This document shows positions 58,349-64,000 of a stretch of 64,000 nucleotides of DNA, in pieces. The stretch is from Halotia branconii CENA392 (GTDB lineage: Bacteria > Cyanobacteriota > Cyanobacteriia > Cyanobacteriales > Nostocaceae): the NCBI RefSeq assembly GCF_029953635.1, contig NZ_CP124544.1, forward strand, positions 186,001 to 250,000. The letters are read 5' to 3'. The translations under genes were made by a program, and so were the position numbers. The notes under the pieces were generated by a model. That model worked only from the letters and a program-made list of their open reading frames with translations. It did not search any database and was not told the origin of the DNA. Each line of letters starts with the position of its first letter. Position 1 is the stretch's first letter.

Positions 58349-61300
58349 TTAAACCTCCACAGGCAAAATAGATTCATCAAGCCACTGATAAAACTGGGGT
58401 ACGTCCGCCTCCACTCGTCGCAATTCGTTTGCCGCGATCGCTTCCAATTCCAGCACAGTCTGCCAACGTAAATCCCCAGTCCATCGCTTGAGAATACCCT
58501 TGACTGCCTCAACCCCTTTAGCAATACCATCTCGGAGCATTTGAACACAATCTTTTATAGGAGTGGATTCATTAAATTGCGTGGTATCCACCCCCCCGGC
58601 TAGGGGGTTCCCTATAGCATTATAGGGGGGGGTGGATACGGAAGCTTGATTAGGGATAAACTCTTGCTGGAACTGCATTTGAGATTTTTGGTCGCGCTTG
58701 TTTTGGCGGTGAGCCATGACTGTACGAGCAAATTCCAATTCCTCCTGTGCAAGTGAATAAATTTTCACCTGTTCACCGCGCTTACCCTGCTTGCGGCAGG
58801 ATAACTTTAGTCCCAGCTGCTCTAGTAAAGTGGCCAGCAACCATATCGGTTCACACTCACTAGGAACAGTAAACCCAAGAATTGCTTTAATGTGAGCAGC
58901 ACAACTAAGGGCGATCGCCTTCATATTTAGTAAGTCTTTATCGCTGGCAGTAATTTCATCGCCAGCAATTAAGCGCTTGAGAATGTGGTGTAAACCAAGG
59001 TTAAATCTCGCTAGCCACTTTGCGGAATAATTACCCCAGTCAATGCACAAGGGTAAGTTGTCTCGTTCGGTGCGGTCTTTATGGGTGACAATTGTTGGTG
59101 GTGCGGGGTATTGCTGCCCAGTTTTAGGGTCAATAATCTCTTCGTCGGGTTCTAATAAAATGGCTTCGAGAGATGCGATCGCTCGAATTAACCGACCGCC
59201 GTCATCTTTCTCAACCAGTTCGGGGGTAACTTCCATGCCGTAGGAATCATGGATGCGGAATTTTTCACATTCAAAAATCTCTTGGGGTGTGAGATAATCT
59301 TTGCTTTGACGGGCGCGGTATTCACTATGTGTAATATTATTAGCCTTGGCAATAGATGAATAGTGGGCAGTGTCCAAAGCTGCGGCAGCTTCTTGAAGTT
59401 GCTTTGTAGTTGTGGAATCATCATCACTGCCGACAGATATAAATGTATTGCCCATTTCCTCCAAGAGCGATCGCAGATCATCTCGCAGATTATTGAGAGA
59501 TTGATTACGATTAGCCTGTATTTGACAGTAAGCATGTAGCGCCCAGTCTTTCTCTGTTCCTCGCTTTCCAGTTTCTCGGTCAATCCGCAGTAAGAAAGCA
59601 GTCATCTCGTTTGTTTGGAGCAATCGCTGTTTAATCTTAGTTGCATTAGTTTCGGCATAACCGAAGGGAGGCTTGGGGGCCACCCAAATATGAAACGGAA
59701 CTTTGGGACGATAGCGGTACAGCTGTTGAGCGCATTCAGTAGCAGTTTGGGAAACCCCATGAAATACCCCAAACACTAAATCAAAATGATATTGGGCGAT
59801 ATCTACACCAGTTCCTAAACTGGGGGAGGTGAATAGAGCATCCAAGTTTTTAACAGCGTTGGTGATATCTTTGATGAAAGCTACGTTCTCCTCACTGCCA
59901 GAATTGTCGGAGTGAATTGACCAGATTCGCCATGAAGCCCTTCGGGCTGGGGAAGGGTTAAAGGGTAAAGGGTAAAGGGTTTTATGAGGGTTGATAGATT
60001 CTGACTCCCCTTCCCCCTTCCCCCTTCCCCTTTCCCCAGACGAAGTTTGTTCTTCAACTCGTACTGTGAACGATTTGTCAAGTTTCTTAATAAAACGCTT
60101 GGAGTCAGAAGCCACCATGATTTTCTGACCTGCCATTAGGGCTGCTGAGATTTGGGCTACCAGTGCCGAAGAATTGTTACCTTCATACCAGTAAACTGTG
60201 CGATCGCCATTTCTCCACTCGTTTTTGACAATGTACGGTACTTCCCCGGCTGGCCGCATTGCCCGGAAAAAGTCTACCGTCACGTCATCCATGTGTGCAT
60301 CAGCTATTACTACCAGTGGAGCATTGTATACTATATATTCCAGTACTTCCAGGATAGCGGCGCGGTGTTCTTTGCAAGTTTTGCTGTGCAGTAAATGCAC
60401 TAAATATTGACAAGCCTCATCAATAAATATGCAGCCATAGGTAAGGGCTTGGGTATTTAGCTTGTACAAACTGTCGATGGTAATGCTGAGAGCTGTGGAC
60501 TGAGCTAAACCAACGTAACCCAAGTCAGAGTACATGGCAGTTCTCAAGCGATCGCTCAAATTCTTCAGCAGATTAACGCGATGTCCATTATTAAGAAATC
60601 TTGCCGAAGGATTTTGGTCACGCCACCAGCGCATGAGTTCAGTTTTTCCCGTCCCCATGTCGCTCCACAGTACAACTAATCCTGTTTTGGGAAAACGGAA
60701 AGAAGAGGGCAAGGGAGCAGGGGAGCAGGGGAGCAGGGGAGCAGAAGAGTTTTTACCCCTCTGCCCCTCTGCTTGTGTGTCCCTCTGCTCATTTTTCCCC
60801 TCTGCCCCTCTGCCCCTCTGCCCCTCTGCCTCTTTAACGGAGGGAGTGAATAATTCTTCTGTTTTGATCTCATACAATTGGGGTATACTGGAGCATTTTT
60901 CTTCCAGGTCAGGAATAGACAGCGCTTGAGTTAAATACTGAATATTAACTGTCACATCTGGCTTGTACTTGCTCAGTCCCCATTTTTTAGCGCGATACGA
61001 GCGCTGGTAATCTTTAAGTGATTTGGCATCATCAATAATTGCAGTCAGTAAAGCATCAGCATTTTCACCGCGACCAACTACAAAATCATCAACACCTTTT
61101 TCTGGGCCTGGCAACAGAGCAACTTCACAAGTACAGCCAGTTGCTTCGATTGCTCTACCAGTCCGCATCGTTGCTTGAAAGATTGACCAACGGGTTTTAG
61201 GTCTAGTTTCATGGTCAAATAAAATAATGAACTTGCGTCCCGCCTGAGCCATTGGTACTAAATCAGGATGCAACCTCTCATCAAAATCTTGCTTGCCGAC

Positions 61301-61906
61301 GCGCCCGTTCCAAATTCCAGGCAACGCGATCGCTACAAACCCCAGTGATAGTAAGCAAGCTGCCTTCTTCTCACCCTCACATAATATTATCGGTATCTCT
61401 GGATGCCACTTTACCCATTCCCAGAACATTAGGGGGCTAACTTGATCTAGTAAGCGCAGCGCTAAAAGTGAATGATACCGCTTAATACTGTATCGTTGGG
61501 CTACTTTGTCCCAGATAGGGTTAGCAACATCGAAGTAAGTAACACGGTTGCCTACTTTTGGGGGCGATTCGTATTTAACTGGTTTACCTGTTTGCCAATC
61601 CATGCGGGGGAAGTTCGGCTTAATCCGCCCCCAGTCCATTGGTTGCCAGTTTTTAAATGGGTCAAGCGATTGTATCCACGTCCCACCCAGTAACAGGTGT
61701 TGATAACGTTTGATGTATCCATCGGTGACTCGTCCGGCATTTTTCCGTGGAACTTTCTCGGAAAACAGGTAGTCGTAGACTGATTCTCCTTCAATATGGA
61801 AGAAGTTACGCTCAATCAATGCCGGGTCAATGGCGCTACCCACTGCTAACTCGTGGTACTCTGCCGCAGTGAGGTTGTTGGGGTATTCAGTTGGGGCTTC
61901 GCGCAT
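58349..61906 (-). CDS. plasmid replication protein, CyRepA1 family
   Basis: A 1,185-aa protein. The N-terminal DUF3854/Toprim-like part has KYESPPKVGNRVTYFDVA, ILCEGEKKAACLLSLGFVAIALPGIWNG and LFDHETRPKT...LLPGPEKGVDDFVVGRG. The helicase part has Walker A SDMGTGKTE (about 416-421), GCIFIDEACQYL (Walker B), VIADAHMD and SLGTGVDIAQYHFDLVFGVFHG, as in origin-binding superfamily-2 helicases. The C-terminal ~400 residues are helical. Two purine/pyrimidine hairpin repeats and one G/C palindrome are inserted in frame. It is the putative replication initiator of this plasmid, downstream of two small paralogues. Confidence 0.85.
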   Translation of the reverse strand: MREAPTEYPNNLTAAEYHELAVGSAIDPALIERNFFHIEGESVYDYLFSEKVPRKNAGRVTDGYIKRYQHLLLGGTWIQSLDPFKNWQPMDWGRIKPNFPRMDWQTGKPVKYESPPKVGNRVTYFDVANPIWDKVAQRYSIKRYHSLLALRLLDQVSPLMFWEWVKWHPEIPIILCEGEKKAACLLSLGFVAIALPGIWNGRVGKQDFDERLHPDLVPMAQAGRKFIILFDHETRPKTRWSIFQATMRTGRAIEATGCTCEVALLPGPEKGVDDFVVGRGENADALLTAIIDDAKSLKDYQRSYRAKKWGLSKYKPDVTVNIQYLTQALSIPDLEEKCSSIPQLYEIKTEELFTPSVKEAEGQRGRGAEGKNEQRDTQAEGQRGKNSSAPLLPCSPAPLPSSFRFPKTGLVVLWSDMGTGKTELMRWWRDQNPSARFLNNGHRVNLLKNLSDRLRTAMYSDLGYVGLAQSTALSITIDSLYKLNTQALTYGCIFIDEACQYLVHLLHSKTCKEHRAAILEVLEYIVYNAPLVVIADAHMDDVTVDFFRAMRPAGEVPYIVKNEWRNGDRTVYWYEGNNSSALVAQISAALMAGQKIMVASDSKRFIKKLDKSFTVRVEEQTSSGERGRGKGEGESESINPHKTLYPLPFNPSPARRASWRIWSIHSDNSGSEENVAFIKDITNAVKNLDALFTSPSLGTGVDIAQYHFDLVFGVFHGVSQTATECAQQLYRYRPKVPFHIWVAPKPPFGYAETNATKIKQRLLQTNEMTAFLLRIDRETGKRGTEKDWALHAYCQIQANRNQSLNNLRDDLRSLLEEMGNTFISVGSDDDSTTTKQLQEAAAALDTAHYSSIAKANNITHSEYRARQSKDYLTPQEIFECEKFRIHDSYGMEVTPELVEKDDGGRLIRAIASLEAILLEPDEEIIDPKTGQQYPAPPTIVTHKDRTERDNLPLCIDWGNYSAKWLARFNLGLHHILKRLIAGDEITASDKDLLNMKAIALSCAAHIKAILGFTVPSECEPIWLLATLLEQLGLKLSCRKQGKRGEQVKIYSLAQEELEFARTVMAHRQNKRDQKSQMQFQQEFIPNQASVSTPPYNAIGNPLAGGVDTTQFNESTPIKDCVQMLRDGIAKGVEAVKGILKRWTGDLRWQTVLELEAIAANELRRVEADVPQFYQWLDESILPVEV
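58584..58639. repeat. in-frame palindrome in the CyRepA1 gene
   Basis: GTATCCACCCCCCC and GGGGGGGTGGATAC are perfect 14-bp arms 28 bases apart, translated as VSTPPYNAIGNPLAGGVDT. The inner loop can pair again (CTATAG). Confidence 0.75.
59935..60050. repeat. in-frame hairpin repeat 2 in the CyRepA1 gene
   Basis: GGGTAAAGGGTAAAGGGTT pairs roughly with CCCCTTCCCCCTTCCCC. It is translated as SSGERGRGKGEGESESINPH...PFNPSPARRAS and interrupts an otherwise helicase-like segment. Confidence 0.65.
60704..60838. repeat. in-frame hairpin repeat 1 in the CyRepA1 gene
   Basis: Repeated GGGAGCAG units at one end and CCCCTCTG units at the other. It is translated as EAEGQRGRGAEGKNEQRDTQ...APLLPCSPAPLPSS between the DUF3854 and helicase parts, the natural linker position. 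Confidence 0.75.
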
Positions 61907-62283
61907 CAGCCTTTACCCCCGTTGAAGGAGGAGAGACCTTGAGAGTTTCTAATTGCAAAACTTTCAAGTGTTGCTAGGACTGTGACTTCTGTAATGGTTT
62001 CGTCTGGAGACAGCAGCAGCAACAGATCTACTTGGGGATCTAGTTTGCGGATTCTGTAACTGAGTTGCTTAGTTTTTGTGACTAATTGCTTGTAATCCTT
62101 CCAGGTATCGCAGGTAATTACAACCGCCAAACCAGAAATGACTCTCAACGAGTTTGCTTGCCATACCCCTCCCAGTCGTCGCAAGAATCGCGCTGTCTCC
62201 AGGATGCGGCGAAAGTTTCCTTCTTTAAAAGAATAAACAAACTTTGTGATCCACGTTTTTGGAGTTGGAGGACTATAAGTCAT
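61906..62283 (-). CDS. small replicon protein, second of two paralogues
   Basis: A 125-aa protein coupled to CyRepA1 (its TGA shares a base with the CyRepA1 ATG) and overlapping the upstream paralogue by ATGA. The conserved core is SLRVISGLAVVITCDTWKDYKQLVTKTKQL, then KLDPQVDLLLLLSPDETITEVTVLATLE, closely matching the neighbour's RVLLGMAVVITSADWQDYGLLLAAIKQL...LDSEVELLIIPSPDFLVVGVVVV. Probably a small alpha/beta fold. Function unknown; a replication accessory is suggested by operon order. Confidence 0.6.
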   Translation of the reverse strand: MTYSPPTPKTWITKFVYSFKEGNFRRILETARFLRRLGGVWQANSLRVISGLAVVITCDTWKDYKQLVTKTKQLSYRIRKLDPQVDLLLLLSPDETITEVTVLATLESFAIRNSQGLSSFNGGKG

Positions 62284-62702
62284 GACTTGCTTCCCCCTAG
62301 ACTCACTCCCAGGTAAATCTCTCCAACAGCAACCTTGGCAGCCGCACCTCTAGTAAAAGCTATTTCCTCGGCAGTTTTTACAACTACTACGCCCACGACC
62401 AAAAAATCTGGAGATGGAATAATCAGAAGTTCGACTTCTGAATCTAATTGCTGTACTTTGCACCGCAGCTGCTTTATCGCTGCCAAAAGCAAACCGTAAT
62501 CTTGCCAGTCAGCACTGGTGATTACTACTGCCATTCCAAGGAGAACTCTAAGGTCTTGTGCTAGCCATATTTCGACTGGTTGCTTTACAAATCTTTCTAC
62601 TTCAAGGCTTTTAAGCCATTCTGTTAAGGTCTGCGGTATTGGATTTATCCCCAATACCTGTTCCACTGCACCTAGCTCTGGTGCTGATTCGTTATTTAAC
62701 AC
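62280..62702 (-). CDS. small replicon protein, first of two paralogues
   Basis: A 140-aa protein, the first gene of the CyRepA1 operon. The shared core is VLLGMAVVITSADWQDYGLLL and QLDSEVELLIIPSPD; the N-terminal 35 residues differ from the paralogue. ATG 62702 follows a 528-bp gene-free upstream region with two palindromes (62841-62891) that may be the operator or origin. Confidence 0.6.
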   Translation of the reverse strand: MLNNESAPELGAVEQVLGINPIPQTLTEWLKSLEVERFVKQPVEIWLAQDLRVLLGMAVVITSADWQDYGLLLAAIKQLRCKVQQLDSEVELLIIPSPDFLVVGVVVVKTAEEIAFTRGAAAKVAVGEIYLGVSLGGSKS

Positions 62703-63230
62703 AATATTTCCCCTGATAACTTGGTTTTCAAGCTTCAGAGGGGGTTGTTCGCGCTGCTACTGTTTTTTGCTATAAAATTCGGGATTTATCTTCATCAAAT
62801 TTAACATTTTGCCATTTGAGGAATTTCAACAACAAAAACTGCCACACAAAACTAGCGTGTTTTGTATGGCTTCTCATATAATATGAGAAGCAGCGTGGAC
62901 TGAATCTCTTTTGACCAGTTAGTGGAATAAGTCGGCAAACTTTAACTACCACTTACTTGGTTTTGGTGAGATTACCTCGCTCTGAAGTTATTCAGTTTTT
63001 CTAAACTGGACGAAGCGTCACTCCTTAGTGCGTTTTGTCCTTTAAATTTTTAGTGCTGTTATTTGCCTCCGTATCGCTTCAGCTTGATCTTACAAAACTT
63101 CTGACCGTCTGGTATCGTTTTTCTTTTTTAGCCCTCCGCGTTTGTTAAGGATTGTTTTAAGGGTAATCAGAGGGGTGGTGACACTCTATGTAGGGTAGAT
63201 TACCGTGTTATATGTATAAAAAGTTATCGC
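62703..63230. other. non-coding region upstream of the CyRepA1 operon, candidate origin or operator
   Basis: Two adjacent palindromes: GCCACACAAAAC/GTTTTGTATGGC (62841-62870, one mismatch) and GCTTCTCATAT/ATATGAGAAGC (62869-62891, perfect). No iteron array was seen here. The remaining sequence is AT-rich to mixed, with no convincing gene. Confidence 0.5.
62841..62891. promoter_or_regulatory. twin palindromes upstream of the replication operon
   Basis: Two inverted repeats sharing a GC dinucleotide, about 140 bp before the operon start. The second has 11-bp perfect arms around one base. Likely a binding site of a dimeric regulator or initiator. Confidence 0.5.
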
Positions 63231-64000
63231 TTAAGATGCGAACATTAAATTTGGTGAATTATCGGATGTGTGTACTAATCCTCGTGGATCTTTAATAATA
63301 TATTTCTTTACAATTGGCTGGAGAGTAAAGCTAATTTCTTTGGATACTTGATCTTCAATAGTTTCAATCAAAGATTGTTTTTCCAGTCCTTCTAGTGCTG
63401 TAATTAAATCCGATGTTGACAGAGATCTTTTTTGCTTTTTATTCAATCCATTCAACAAACTAATAAAACTAACAGATTTTGAGTTTAAAGCTATCTCTTC
63501 TGCTATGTAAATCATAATTTGCCGTTGATTTTCACTTAATAAGTAGCCAAAAGTTTTGTCAAGCATCGCTTGAAACTGACTACTGAACAGTGTAGTTCTG
63601 TTTTCAAAAAACTTTTCGGCACTCCCAGCAAAAAAGTGATTAATTCGACTAACAACTGTTTTTAACTCTAAAGGATTCCCATAGTAAGTTTTAATCAAGT
63701 CACTACATTTTTCTTGGTCATTTAATCCTTGATCATATAGAAGTTGCATTGCAGCATCAGTATCTAAGCCCTTTATTTTTAAGTATTCAATAGGACGACC
63801 TGCTACTATTAAATCCTCCAGATCGTCAGGAAATCCTCGATTAGTTAAGAATAAGCAACTTTGATCAATTTCCTCTATTAAGCGACGGAAAAATAACTTG
63901 TACTCTAGCCGTTGTTCTAGATCGCTTATCTGAAATAAGCAGTCAGATTCATCTAACACGAGTAGACATCGGCTCAATTGCATCTGATTGATCAATACTG
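63231..64000 (-). CDS. NB-ARC/STAND ATPase, C-terminal part (5' truncated by window edge)
   Basis: The frame is open past 64000, so the start and Walker A lie outside. It begins near Walker B (CLLVLDESD), then SCLFLTNRGFPDDL (sensor 1), KTYYGNPLELKTV (the G-x-P-L-x-L motif of NB-ARC), winged-helix segments (LSENQRQIMIYIAEEIAL) and EGLEKQSLIE...FTLQPIVKKYI. It ends soon after, without WD40 or TPR repeats. Such ATPases are common in multicellular cyanobacteria, in signalling and defence. The N-terminal effector, if any, is not visible. Confidence 0.8.
   Translation of the reverse strand, partial: VLINQMQLSRCLLVLDESDCLFQISDLEQRLEYKLFFRRLIEEIDQSCLFLTNRGFPDDLEDLIVAGRPIEYLKIKGLDTDAAMQLLYDQGLNDQEKCSDLIKTYYGNPLELKTVVSRINHFFAGSAEKFFENRTTLFSSQFQAMLDKTFGYLLSENQRQIMIYIAEEIALNSKSVSFISLLNGLNKKQKRSLSTSDLITALEGLEKQSLIETIEDQVSKEISFTLQPIVKKYIIKDPRGLVHTSDNSPNLMFAS

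Noticed and set aside
58306..58548. Minus-strand ORF at the end of the CyRepA1 gene
   Set aside because: It is a shadow in another frame of two well-supported coupled genes.
62770..62952. 60-aa minus-strand ORF upstream of the replication operon
   Set aside because: It runs through the twin palindromes, has no recognisable features and poor composition for a protein.

Overview
The window looks like part of a large conjugative plasmid, or plasmid-like element, of a filamentous cyanobacterium (Nostocales type). The basis is the many HIP1-type octamers (GCGATCGC), a CyRepA1-like replication protein, heptanucleotide tandem repeats, AT-rich non-coding DNA full of short dispersed palindromic repeats, and Nostoc-like accessory genes. 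No rRNA, tRNA, CRISPR array or ordinary housekeeping gene was seen. Both window edges cut through genes.

Layout. 1-5 kb: the end of a Strawberry-notch-type helicase gene, a small exported protein, a tandem pair of unknown paralogues and a TPR protein. 5-14.5 kb: a very large minus-strand gene whose product carries the double-psi beta-barrel signatures of the QDE-1/YonO-like RNA polymerase superfamily (DYDGD at residues 500-504, plus an upstream Gln-x-Arg/Gly-Lys-Gly module). It is cut into 5' and 3' parts by a complete 2,092-bp IS4-type element. The divergent small neighbour gene is cut by a second, unrelated IS4-type element (1,453 bp). 15-22 kb: small proteins, an AIPR-family (abortive infection) protein, an FHA-ABC-ABC2 transporter and a P63C-like protein. 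21.7-25.6 kb: an actin-like ParM homologue, a small acidic partner, a 5+4 array of 11-bp iterons resembling plasmid R1 parC, and a MobV relaxase fused to a primase/Toprim-like region. 26-30.3 kb: an AAA ATPase, a DUF192 protein and a tyrosine recombinase. 30.8-43.4 kb: a type IV secretion operon (VirB2-, B3-, B4-, B5-, B6-, B8-, B10-, B9-like, one unknown, VirD4-like). 43.6-47.8 kb: a degenerate relaxase-like ORF and a DUF3854/Toprim-like giant. 48-56 kb: ParA/ParB, a divergent two-component pair, and an operon with two ParA/MinD-like ATPases and a membrane protein. 56.9-62.7 kb: the replication operon (two small paralogues, CyRepA1-like protein, a nucleoid/replicon protein, and a membrane-anchored Mrr-like nuclease). 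63.2-64 kb: the end of an NB-ARC (STAND) ATPase.

How it works together. Replication (CyRepA1), two independent partition systems (ParAB and ParM-like) and conjugation (MobV relaxase-primase, VirB/VirD4) form the backbone. An inverted-repeat motif AAAGTAC-N11-GTACTT occurs at four separated places, including just upstream of the VirB operon and the AAA ATPase, and is a candidate shared operator. The accessory layer includes defence-like genes (AIPR, Mrr-like, NB-ARC). Dispersed hairpin repeats have entered intergenic space and, in frame, several coding regions. Function calls rest on recognised motifs read by eye; no database search was run.
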